DNA from: Patagioenas fasciata
Taxonomy: Eukaryota > Chordata > Aves > Columbiformes > Columbidae
Assembly (NCBI RefSeq): GCF_037038585.1
Contig: NC_092525.1
Location: 21,410,867-21,474,866 of the forward strand
Direction of reading: 5' to 3'
Length of the DNA: 64,000 nucleotides
Below the pieces are notes generated by a model. That model saw nothing but the letters and a program-made list of their open reading frames with translations, did not search any database and was not told where the DNA came from. Every line of letters begins with the position of its first letter. Position 1 is the stretch's first letter. The position numbers and the translations under genes are program-made. Shown here in pieces: positions 46,295-56,600 of this stretch.

Positions 46295-49200
46295 CTGCAG
46301 AGAAAAAAAGACATGGATGCTCAGTTTGCAGTGAAGTGATTAAAGTAGACAAACAACGGCTTTAAATACGCTTGAATAAGGCTCCAGACATGGCAGCTTC
46401 CAAATCATGCTCTCCTTCTCTGGACAGGCTTGTGCGTGGGTACTTCCACTGGTGTAAATCTCAAATGGCAAAAATCCCCTTTGCCCATCAGACACCCTCC
46501 CAGCGTAACCACGGCTGACAGCGCTGTGCTCGTTATTTACTGACAGCTGCATGTAAGCGCTGCCTTCATCAGAGCATCAGTTGATTTTAAACAAGCGTAT
46601 GGTGAGCTGGTAGATTACAGACAGGGATATCTTTACATCGAAGCTCATGTTAAGCTTGACATGTGGTGTGCACACTATGCAGTACATCAGCACTACAAAT
46701 ACTCCCCGTCAGTAACACCTGAAGTAAGAACGAGGCCGGTGCCTGTGTCAGGTTCCTTCAGCTGGTTTAAAACCCACGCTGCAGCTCTACGCCAGCTCCC
46801 AAACCTCCAGCAGAGGTGAAAGGGCTGGATTTCCAGGACGGTTTCCCAAGTTTCACTCTGGCTTGCTTACCGTAACGACTCTCTTCTTGACTTCTGGAAC
46901 ACACTGGGCTTTTTCATACAAGTTCTGATCAGAGTCAACCCAGACTAGATTTTTTATGCCATCACTAGAGACAAGGTCTGTTGTATTTAACTGGAACACC
47001 ATGAACTGGAAGAGCTGACCATCTGTGCCAACACTTTGTACCACTATTGGCTGCTCCAAAACCTTGGGATCATTCTAGGAAAGAAGGCGGGGGGAGGAGA
47101 ACGTTTTAAAAGGCAGTTACTACATAAATGGTACGAGTACTTGCTGATTCTGCATCTTCTCCTTGGTTTAAGGCCAGGATTTTAATAAATGTATTGTTAC
47201 CTTGCCCAGAAAATTACTCTAGTCAAACAAGTTCTGAATGTAGATTTTGTATTTTAATTAAAATTCCTCCTTCAGCCAGCAATGAAATATCAATTTACAT
47301 ACTGAGCTGTGGGGTGGGTTAGACTTTTACAGTTGAACCTGCTCCCTGGTTCCTACCCATTACCACTCCAATGCGTGTTACACCATAAATTCACTCACTA
47401 CTGAGAGATTTTTTTCTGGATTAGCAGAACCATACCTGAAGGTCAGTTAGACCTCTGGAATGGGAAACTCAGGGTTGAAAACTACCGTAATATGCCACGT
47501 CAAGGGAATTTCAGGACTCTTTCCACTAGCTGCAGCTTTAGAGAGAGAACAAAGGCCCAGCAAGTCAGCAGCAGCCTCCCATACATACCCCGTACAGCGC
47601 CTTGGCCTTTGCCAGCGCGTTGCCGAAGGCAAACATCAGCATTTTAGCACGAAGTTGTTCTGGTCTGAACCTGTCGGTACGAACGTTGGCCGATTCCAGG
47701 AAGAACAGAGTGTGAGGATGAGAGTACGGATAACCATCTCGAAAACCTAAATGGCAGATCATCATGCCAGGAATTGCTTGGTGAGAGACTACACAGCCAA
47801 TGTTTTCTCCCATATTTTCAGGATCTGTTAATCTGCCAGGATTTCAGTTCTTCTCCACAGCCCTGCTTAGACCACAGTGTACTCACCACAGGTCTGAAGC
47901 GCTTGCACTGCCCACTCTGTGCCCAGCTCCCCTGGCCCTCACTCCCATCCACCCCCTCCCCACAGCTGTCTCGCAGAAGGGCAAGGACTACAGCTTAACC
48001 CAAACACTTAGTCTGACAGAAAATTATTATCAACGGCTAGATGTACCTGTATTGTTGAGCTCTTTGTACACATTCACTTCCTGAAGATCAATTGTAGGAG
48101 AAATGGGATAGAAGGTCTCCAGAACATGTGCTTCAGTGGCCAGTATCTCCTCCTTGGAGGCTACTGGTGGTATTGGGGCCATAGAGTTCATGAGTATTCC
48201 GTTCAAGCCTCGGACCTGAAGGAGGATGGATTCTGGGGAGGGAAATTAGGCTGCATTCAAACATCGCTGAAGTAAGACCATGGAAAGACGTATGTTTCCT
48301 TTTGGGAAGCAGCATTCTAGTGAATCGTTGTTCTGCAAGGCTCACTCTCTACCCCTCACATCCAAACTCATCTTAAATGGTGGCTCAACTGAAGGTTCTT
48401 CTTTTAAAATAACAGTGTTAATTGCGGGTTTTGGTTTCTTAGCTAAATGTACTTAGAAAAACAAGAGTAGAGATTTGGGATGCAAAAAAAACCCCAATAA
48501 GCTCTAAGACACTCTTACACACTTTTGTCATCTTGTTGATATTGTCTAATACCCAATAATCATGTAAGGCTGCCCATGCTTACAGCGCTATTTAAAACTG
48601 AAAGAATTACTTGGTTCCAGAAGCTGTTTCATTTTTTCCAGGTTCTCAGCCTTAAAGCCAGTGGCTTTGTTACCCCTCTTACGTTAATGAAAAGAGCTAA
48701 ATGCTTCCACCACAGCAGCAACTAACCTCTTTCCCACGTAGCTGCTATCTTGTAGTTTCTAGACAACATTCTTTTCGTCAGAGAAGGATACTTCATGGAC
48801 ATTAACCGACATATATGTATCAAGTCTTCAAATAGTACTGGGCTTTAGATGGAGGAAAAAAAAAGTTACATAAAAAATGTTATCATAATGGGATGCAGAT
48901 GGTTCTGGGTCATGAATACTGTTACGTTACTACACATAAAACATATAATAGCACAACATTTCCAAACAGTTAACACAGATGTTGGATTAATAACCCACAC
49001 GCCAGTCCTGTTGCAAGTTGGCAGAGGTAATGCTTACCATTAGTTGCTTAAAAAAGTGACATTCTGCATCAGCAAGATCTCAGGTTGAAACACAAACCCG
49101 GGCCAGAAGAAGCTTTAATGTAGATGATGTGTTTACATTGGTGCTACTGTCAATATTTAGAACTGTGCTTTGTTTTGGTTGCTGCTGTTTGGTTTATATT

Positions 49201-50442
49201 ACAAGTTGACAACCTGATACAAAGGGTCTAACTGTTTTGCACAGCAAGTGAATCTCTCAACAACAGACCTATGTATGTATTTTCTTTGCCCAACTCTGGA
49301 TCTTAAGTAACCTCCTTGATGACCAGGTTATGCAGAAGCTGTAACAACACAGGCGATCCTCCCTATGACCTAAGACTCACCAATAATGTTCTCTCCTGGG
49401 AGCAGGTTCTCTTGTGTCCCAGAGTCGTGCATGTGAGATAGCCTGCTCCACCCTCTTCTCGTGCTCCTCCAGCCGGTGAGCCGGGTTGTCAATGATGCTG
49501 AGCACCGACGCGGGTAAACCTTCCACCAGTTTTGTCTTGGTGAGCCACTGCGCTTGCCGAACTCCTTGAAACAGGAAACAAGAACACGTATTTTTGAGGT
49601 TGTTGGGCAGGCTGACAGCACAATAAGTTGGTTCATGAGGCGGGTGGGCTCCATGTTTTTATACACTATGTGAGAAGCCTTGGCTGGCGGTGAAGGGCAA
49701 GTGCTTGAAGATGCTGCGCAGTGCAGGGCAGCGCTGGGGGTACCGCAGGGTGGCTGAGGAGGGGCAGGGGTTGCACACCGGTACCTCCACAGAATCACAG
49801 ACTGTCTGGTGTTGGAAGGGAGCTCTGGAGATCATCTAGCCCAACCCACCTGCTAAAGCAGGTTCACCAGAGCAGATTGCACAGGATCACGTCCAGGGGG
49901 GTTCTGAATGTCTCCAGAGAAGGAGACTCCACAACCTCTCTGGACAGCCTGTCCCAGGGCTCTGTCACCCCCATGGTACAGAGGCGTCTCCTCAGACTGA
50001 GGCGGAAGCCCCGTGTTCCGGCGGTACCTTCCAGCATGCGGACGCGCTGGTGGCAGACGAAGCAGCCGCGCTCCTTGTGCAGCGGCATCTCCTCGTACCG
50101 CGGGCCCGGCGAGTGCCACGGGTCCCGCCAGCCGCGCTCCCAGGGCGGGAAGCGCGGGTGGGCCAGGCCGGGCAGGAAGTGCTGCCGCCCGGCGTAGGTG
50201 ATGGTGTCCAGCTCCACCTGCTCCCGCACCGGCCGCCGCTCCACCGCCCGGGCCAGCACCTCCGGCGGCGGCCCGCGGGTGGTCCATGGCGTGCGCGGCA
50301 GCGGCCCGCGGGGACGAGGCGGCCCCGGGCGGGTGAGGATGCCGCGGGTAAGAGTGAGGGTGAGGCCGAGGCCGAGGCCGAGGCCGTGGCCCCGCGTCGC
50401 CGCCCCCGCCCGCCCCAGCGCCATCGGCCCCGCCGCCGCCAT
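46217..50442 (-). CDS. MRPL37: MRPL37, mitochondrial ribosomal protein mL37, complete (7 exons)
   Basis: Minus-strand exons in order: 50442-50028, 49564-49381, 48842-48727, 48232-48047, 47746-47589, 47074-46871 and 46294-46217. The joined frame is 446 codons from the first ATG (50442), or 440 from the ATG at 50424 whose context (MALGRAG) looks more like the family start; the human protein has 423. It is a vertebrate component of the 39S large subunit of the mitochondrial ribosome, made in the cytosol and imported. Family landmarks seen: [88 protein letters not shown] and [20 protein letters not shown]. The N-terminus is Arg/Gly/Leu-rich, as expected for a transit peptide. It is head to head with CYB5RL and tail to tail with SSBP3. 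All splice phases agree. Confidence 0.96.
46871..47074 (-). CDS. MRPL37: MRPL37 coding exon 6 ([20 protein letters not shown])
   Basis: 204 nt, phase 0 both sides; acceptor TTTCCTAG, donor ACG|GTAAGC. Contains [20 protein letters not shown] and ends KKRVVT. Confidence 0.95.
47075..47588 (-). other. MRPL37: MRPL37 intron 5, 514 nt
   Basis: Between exons 5 and 6. No repeat or other feature recognised. Intron 6 (46295-46870) and intron 4 (47747-48046) are likewise plain. Confidence 0.75.
47589..47746 (-). CDS. MRPL37: MRPL37 coding exon 5 ([20 protein letters not shown])
   Basis: Acceptor CATTTAG, donor GGG|GTATGT, phase 1 in and 0 out. Encodes [20 protein letters not shown] and ends KALYG. 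Confidence 0.95.
48047..48232 (-). CDS. MRPL37: MRPL37 coding exon 4 ([20 protein letters not shown])
   Basis: Acceptor CCTCCCCAG, donor ACAG|GTACAT, phase 1 in and out. Contains [20 protein letters not shown], one of the best conserved MRPL37 segments. Confidence 0.95.
48233..49380 (-). other. MRPL37: MRPL37 introns 3 and 2 (either side of exon 3)
   Basis: Apart from exon 3 (48727-48842) this stretch holds intron 3 (48233-48726) and intron 2 (48843-49380). Both are AT-rich and I recognise no repeat family. Confidence 0.75.
48727..48842 (-). CDS. MRPL37: MRPL37 coding exon 3 ([20 protein letters not shown])
   Basis: 116 nt between acceptor CATCTAAAG and donor GAG|GTTAGT. Translation continues [18 protein letters not shown], aligning with the family's HPSLARR and SATWNRE positions. 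Its lack of a long open frame makes it easy to miss. Confidence 0.93.
49381..49564 (-). CDS. MRPL37: MRPL37 coding exon 2 ([20 protein letters not shown])
   Basis: Acceptor TTTCAAG and donor TTG|GTGAGT on the minus strand. Ends RREHYC, matching the family's WxTxEEIPKRETYC region. Phase 1 in, phase 2 out. Confidence 0.95.
49787..50020 (-). mobile_element. CR1 LINE fragment in MRPL37 intron 1, abutting the exon 1 donor
   Basis: The + strand carries CACAGAATCACAGACTG, GATCATCTAGCCCAACCCAC, CCAGAGAAGGAGACTCCACA and CTGAGGCGGAAGCCCCGTGT, the reverse complement of a CR1 3' end. Similarity runs to within about 7-10 nt of the splice donor at 50027-50026. It makes up about half of the 463-nt intron 1 (49565-50027). 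Confidence 0.92.
50028..50442 (-). CDS. MRPL37: MRPL37 coding exon 1 (transit peptide and start of the mature protein)
   Basis: In-frame ATG codons lie at 50442 (MAAAGP) and 50424 (MALGRAG). The first sits in AAGATGGCGGC, a YY1-type element. The exon encodes a Gly-Leu/Thr-Leu repeat in the presequence, then the family block ending [10 protein letters not shown]. Donor GAAG|GTACCG in phase 1. GC content is very high (CpG island). Confidence 0.93.
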
Positions 50443-50445
50443 CTT
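50432..50445 (-). promoter_or_regulatory. YY1-type element overlapping the MRPL37 initiator codon
   Basis: The minus strand reads CCAAGATGGCGGCG; AAGATGGCGGC matches the YY1 motif often found just downstream of start sites of ribosomal and mitochondrial protein genes. Here the ATG inside the motif is the first candidate start codon. Confidence 0.6.
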
Positions 50446-50598
50446 GGCGCGCGCGGCCCGGCGGGAGCGCGGCGGGCGGGCTCACGCCCCCCATTCCCCC
50501 CTGCGCTGACTGACGGCGGTAGCAGCCAATAGCGCTAGGCACCGGGGATAAGGGAGAGTCGATAAATTGCTTGGAGGTGGTGGCGAGCGGTGGGTGTC
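50443..50598. promoter_or_regulatory. Bidirectional CpG-island promoter of MRPL37 and CYB5RL
   Basis: Only 156 bases separate the first MRPL37 ATG (minus strand) from the first possible CYB5RL ATG (plus strand). The interval and its flanks (about 50030-50800) are CpG-dense. It holds a CCAAT box at 50526-50530 on the + strand and no TATA box. A YY1-type AAGATGGCGGC overlaps the MRPL37 ATG. This architecture is typical of divergent housekeeping gene pairs; exact start sites are unknown. Confidence 0.8.
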
Positions 50599-50604
50599 AT
50601 GTCG
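50599..50604 (+). CDS. CYB5RL: CYB5RL possible first coding codons (Met-Ser) at the end of exon 1
   Basis: ATGTCG is followed directly by a consensus donor GTGAGT. Joined to the exon whose first bases are ACAATGAGT, it reads M-S-T-M-S-G-N in frame. If this donor is used, translation may begin here; if the donor at 50814 (CACA|GTAAGT) is used, that frame stops at about 50796 and the ATG at 51790 must be used. Confidence 0.45.
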
Positions 50605-53600
50605 GTGAGTCAGGAGGTGGGTGAGGGAAGGCACCTCCTCTCTGCTCCCGGGGTGAGCCAGTTGCGAGACCGGCTCTTGGCGGGCGGGGGCTGCCGGGGC
50701 CTGCGGAGCCGCTGTGCGGAGCCGCTGTGCGGAGCCGGGCAAAGGACCGAGTCCCAGGAGCTGCTCCACGCTGAGCGGGGTGACTGGGCTGCCTGAGCCC
50801 CTGGGCACGCACAGTAAGTGCTCGGAACTCTGAATATGGTCAGCCCCGAGCCCGGGGGTCCGGGCTCCTTCTCTCGCAGCCCTCGGGAGCTGCGGATGCT
50901 TTGAGGAGCAGGACCGCTCACCTTTTCGTTCCCTCTTCTCCCCCTGTAACATCAGGATAACAGTGTTTGTGTTGCAGAGGTGAAGGCTGACTAATTAATT
51001 CACCTTGAAAATGAAACTGGTCTAAGTGCTAACTGTTCTCTTCTGAAGTGTCATCACCTGTGGCTCTGTAATTTCCTCTGGACCTCCTTTTGTTTAAATG
51101 CTACAGATACAAATGCGTTGGGAACAGCACTAAGTTAACTTGTGTAAAAGTAGTGGAGTCCCTGAGAGATCAGCGTCCTGATGGGGGTTTGAGCCCATCT
51201 CTGGAGCCAGGGTGGTGCAGAGGGATAAAAGTGACAATGCTGGTGGTTCTAGCCCATTTCTATGTGTCTGCATTTAAAGCCAAACTCAAACCTGCTCATA
51301 AACAAACTAACTGTGCCCGCACTGTGTTCACCTCCCCTCTCTTGGCTCCAAGCCCCACTTCCAGCTTGATGCTTTTTCCCCTGCTTTTAAAGCAGCGCTT
51401 GGGCAGGCCATGGTGGTTGGGGTTCATTATCTGTTCTCGCGGACCAAGCTACGGATTTTTAAGGTGTTTCTGTTCTAGGTGACCAGGCTGCTCTTTGGTT
51501 AGAAATCATTGCAGGAGTGAGGGTGTGCTGTAGCTACTGAGGCAGCTCTGTCTGGGCAGCCTGGTGTTTCTGCACCAGACAAGGCAGAACCAGCAAACAG
51601 TTGAACAAAAATGGAGTGTTGCAACCGCCAGATTGGCTCGCAGGTTTTCAGTTTTCTGAGTCCCTTGAGATACACGTGCAAGGTTCTCGAGAGAGGTTTC
51701 ACAGTCCTTTTCCAAATAATGCTCCAGTGATGAGCGTGTGCTGCTCTTCACCGTGCTGTTTTTGATGCAGGGCTTGTGTTTTGCAGACAATGAGTGGAAA
51801 TGAGGATGACTGGCTGGCTCTCAAACCCCAGGAACCTTCTCCATCCCAGTGCTGTGGCAGCGGCTGCAAACCCTGCATCTATGATGTGTACGAGAAGGAG
51901 CTTGCACAATGGGAAAGGGCCAAAGCAAAGCAAGACAAAAGCTTCCTCATGGAAAAAAAGGAGCAGGTCAATTTCTCTTTATCACATCCTGGAGCTTTGA
52001 TTGTGCATGTTAGCATGTGGAGTTTTGGTGACGGGTCAGGGATGCAGCAGTAGATTGAAGCAGTGCCTTAAGAGAAGGCTGTAGAGGCCCCCCACACTCT
52101 GTGTTCACAGCCACCCTCCCCCTTGCCCGCTCTCTCTGCCTGCTGTAATGTGATTTTCCAAGTGTCCCTGGTGTTGAGTTTCAGCCCTGGCTCTGCAGCT
52201 CCTCCTTGCTGGGGTACCCTGGCAGCCAGGGCCAGCCTCTCTGGGAAGCGGAAATAGGTGAAAGGTACAAAACATCACAATTTTCTCTGCTGCCAGATTC
52301 CTTGGAGAAGCTCCATTTCCCTGACCTCTTTTGTATTTTCCTGATTCTTTTAGACTTGTGCTTTGAGGATGAAAAAAACTGTATTGTCTGTGGTGGAGTT
52401 AGTTGTCTTCAGAGCATAATTTTAAGCTTGACAGGGCCCTTTTACATAAGATTAAATATGCTGGGTCAAGCAAAAATGATCAGCGTTGAAATAGCGAACA
52501 ATATTTCCTGTTTGCAGAGGTCATCAACAGGTTTCAAAGTTGCCCCTAAAGCTGTACTCAGCTCTTTTAGCAGTATTATTTCTGTTTATTTCCAGAGAAA
52601 ATTATTGCAGTGAGTCATAATACAATGACCTTGCTGTAAGGTGTAAAAATGTAATTTAAAAACAGGGGGAAGGAGGGGAAAATGCAAGATCCCAAAGTGC
52701 ATGCTGTAGAACATGATAATGAATCAGCAGAGAGCTGAAATTTGCGCTGGGCCCCAGCATTTAATACGTGTTCTTCTGGAGTCCTGAGTATCTACAGCAC
52801 TAAATTAGCACACACGTTTGCTTCCAAGGAAAAATGAAGTAATAAAAGACACCATCTAACCAAGTAATTATTTATTGTTGTTCTTGCAGAGCAATAATTC
52901 AGAACTGAATCCAGATACATTTACTGCATTCAACATAAGCTCGGTGGAGCAGCTAACAGAGGACACCTACCAGTACAAATTTGAATTACCGGGAAATAGC
53001 AGCCTGCGATTGAGTTTAGGACAACATATCGTGTTAAGGTATTATTCTCTGAGCTAGTTAAACAGTCTGCATTATGTAACCTAATATGTAGCTTTTTGTC
53101 AATAGACAAAGGCTTCATACCAGGCAAATCATAATTTCTATACCTCCAGAATGACACAGATGAAAGAACTTGTGAGCTCATTAGCTCTAATAATTTTATG
53201 GTAAAAGCCATTCCAAAGCTGTATTTTTCTTCAGCATTATCCTTGCATTGGTGGGTCAGAAAGAACTAAGTGTGATTAAGAGAATCCGTTTGCAGAAAGA
53301 AAGAGTCAAAGAGAAGACGTGACAACAGATAATTTCATAGAATCACGGAATGGTTTGTGTTGGAAGGGACCTCCACAGCTCATCCAGTGCCACCCCTGCC
53401 ATGAGCAGGGACATCTTCACCCAGCTCAGGTTGCTCAGAGCCCTGTCCAGCCTGGCCTGGGATGTCTCCAGGTATGGGGCATCCACCACCTCTTTGGGCA
53501 ACCTGGGCCACTGTTTTACCATCCTCATTGTAAAAAATTTCTTCCTCGTGTCTGGCTTGAATCTCCCCTCCTTTAGTTTAAAACCAGCACCCCTTGTCCT

Positions 53601-56600
53601 GATTTAACTCGCCCTTCTAAAAAGTCTCTCCCCGTGTTTCTTCTATGCTCCTTTTAAGTACAGAAAGGCTGCAATAGTGTCTCCCCAGAGCCTTTTCTTC
53701 CCCAGGCTGAACAAACCCAGCTCTCTCAACCTGTCCTCACAGTAGAGCTGTTCCAGCCCTCTGATAATTTCTGGGACTCCTCTGACCCCTCTCCAACAGG
53801 TCCACGTCTGTCCTCTGCTAAGGGCTCCAGAGCTGGACACGGAACTCCAGGTGAGGTCTCAGAGCAGAGTGGCAGGATCACCCCTCTACACCTGCTGCCC
53901 ACGCTCCTTCTGATGCAGCCCAAGATACAATTGGCCTTCTGGGCTGCAAGTGCACGTTGTTGGTCATGTCTAGTCTTTCATCCCTCATTACCCTCACGTC
54001 CTTTTCCGTGGGGTTGCTCTCCATCCCTTCATCGCCAGCCTGGATTGATACCGGGGGTTACCCTGATCCAGGTGCAGGACTTTACACTTGGCCATGTTGA
54101 ACCTCATGAGGCCTGATTCTTGAACTTGTCCAGGTCCCTCTGGATGTCATCCTGTCCCTCAGGTGTGTTAGGGTGAAGACAATGAGCTGTGTTTACCCCA
54201 GAGCTCAGTATTTTAGGCCATGTATCTTGGGGTAACTCAGCACCTAGGTTTTCCCCCCCCAGTGTCCAGGCACTCTCTGACTGATTTATTGCAAAACAAC
54301 CCTCCTGTGTGGTTTATTGCTTGCCAGAAAGGAGCCACTTGGGAAAAGTTTGTCTCTCTCAGCCATCTGTGGTGATCATTGCCAGATAGAAAAAGTCGTG
54401 TTATGATGCCATTGATCTGTATCTGTTGACGTTATTTGTACCTTAACAGCTGATGCGTACAGCTGGCTGGCTGCTGAAAGTACATGCTTCTCCCTTCAGC
54501 CCTCTCATAATGCAGCAGAGGAGAAGGTTCAGTCACTTCAATCAGTTACTGTAGTCAGTAGTAAAGAGTGGGGTGGATATATTCTGTGGAAAGAGAAGAC
54601 TTACAGGAAAACACAGTGCATATTGACAAAACCTCAGGTAAAGGCTGTGCCCTGTCTTTATTATTTAATTACCAGATGCTGTCTGAACACAGAAAGGAAG
54701 GTAGACCCCAACCCAAAAAGTGACGGCAAACTTACATAGAAAAATTTTGGATGGAAAAGACTCTCAAGATCAGAGTGCAACCATTAACCCAACACTGTCA
54801 GTAAACCATGTCCCTAAGAACCTCATCTCTGCATCTTTTAAACCCCTCCAGGGATGGTGACTCCATCACTGCCCTGGGCAGCCTGTTCCAATGCCTGACA
54901 ACCCTTTCCAGGAAGAAATTTTCCTAATATCCAATCTAAACCTCCCCTGGTGCAACTAGAGACCATTTCCTCTTGTCCTATTGCCTGTTTCTTGTGAGAA
55001 GAGACCAACACTCTCCGTCCTACAACCTCCTTTCAGGTAGTTGTAGACAGGGATAAGGTCTCCCCTCAGCCTCCTTTTCTGTGGGCTGTACATCCCCAGT
55101 TCCCTCAGCTGCTCCTCATAAGACTTGTGCTCCAGACCCTCATGAAAGCATTTTCTCTCTCCTTCATGACTCTTGCATGTTTGGCCATTTCTCACAGCTC
55201 AAACACCCTTCAAGGATGTGCCCATGACCCGAATATGTAGTACAGCTGGGACCACCACTGGGAGGACAAAAGGTACATTTAGCCACTATTTTTTTCCATG
55301 GATTTTTACCTCTGGAAGAGAAACGTGTTGCATCTGTGCACAATCTGGGCCATTGGGAAGAGAACCTGCTGCCTCCCTCCTCTCCCCAGAGAACTGCAGA
55401 AGTTTGGTAATACCAGTCAATGACCTAAGTCACAGTGGGTTCCTGTATTTCTCTCCTCAGAGGAGTGGTGAATGGTTTGGAGGTCCAGCGAGCCTACACT
55501 CCGATTAGCCCAGGGAATGCAGAAGGTTACTTTGAAGTTTTAATTAAAGTAAGTAAGCCTTGACAATATGGATTAGAATCTAAGGTGCCAGGGACTGTTT
55601 TCTTTAGAAACCCAGCATGCTGTCAGCACTTCAGGTGAGACACTCAAATCCCTCATGGACTGTTCTGGTGTTGTTTTGAAGTAGTTGTGCTTTGCTGATA
55701 AAAATTGCAGTTTTTCCCACAAAATTGCAAACAGAAGAAGGTGACACACAAACAAGTGCTTTGCAGCATAAACTCTGCTAATCACTTGGGGGAACCTCTT
55801 GAGGGGCCCTGTCATCAACAGTATGGAAGGAGCCTGTTCCGCTTCCCCTATTTCATTTTGCCTTTTCAGTTTGTCTTGGAAATTGTGCCCAGTTGAACCA
55901 CCGATTTTGGGAAGTCTTTGCCCAACCCTTATCCTACCCTCTGTACTTTGCTTTAAGAATGCTCCTGAGAAAAATTCTTCGTTTTGGTGAAAAATGTAGA
56001 CAGAGAGCAGGCAGCTGTTTCTGGTTTGCAGGCAGGGCTTGGGAGCTGCCTGCAGTCTGAGAGGTTCCTGGTGACCCACAGGGCAGAGAGGTGGCCCACT
56101 GGCACAGGCTGCAGTCGTTGGGGTGGATGGAGTGGCAGAGCTGAATTTTGGACAAGTGTCCTGGCCCTTCTGGAGACCATGACAAAACGCCAATTCAGTT
56201 CAAAAGGATTAGATGGGAGAATTTGGATGGAAATCTGTCTGAAAAAAGTTTGAAGGGCCTTTGGGAGTGGTTACTTTGTGTGGAGAATATCATATTGAAG
56301 AGAATTTTTCTGAGACTGCATTTGTATGTCACTAGTGATTCCTCAGGGCAGACACAGACTTCAGTAGAGGTGTGAAATTCCAAGTGCTGGGTGTCCCAGA
56401 TGCCCTGCAGAGAGGGACCACTTGTCCTCTGCCTGTCTTCCAGGATTTCATATTTTGGGAGTTTATTGTACATTCAAACGCAAACACTGTTCTTTAGAGA
56501 AGTGTACAGCTTCTATAGGACAGCCGTGGGAGGGTCATTTCACCAGTCTTGTGGCAATTGGTGTGTGGTAGGGGAGAAAAATGTTGCATTTGAGCTGCTT

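Larger units (their letters stand above)
53039..55460 (+). other. CYB5RL: CYB5RL intron with two CR1 insertions
   Basis: More than half of this 2.4-kb intron is CR1 (53335-54172 and about 54730-55160), both antisense to the gene. The sequence between them is unremarkable. Confidence 0.85.

Noticed and set aside
49853-50542. Long overlapping frames on both strands around the CpG island (up to 229 codons)
   Set aside because: High GC content suppresses stop codons. Only the MRPL37 exon 1 frame matches a known protein; it ends at the donor at 50028 and the rest of that frame reads into CR1.
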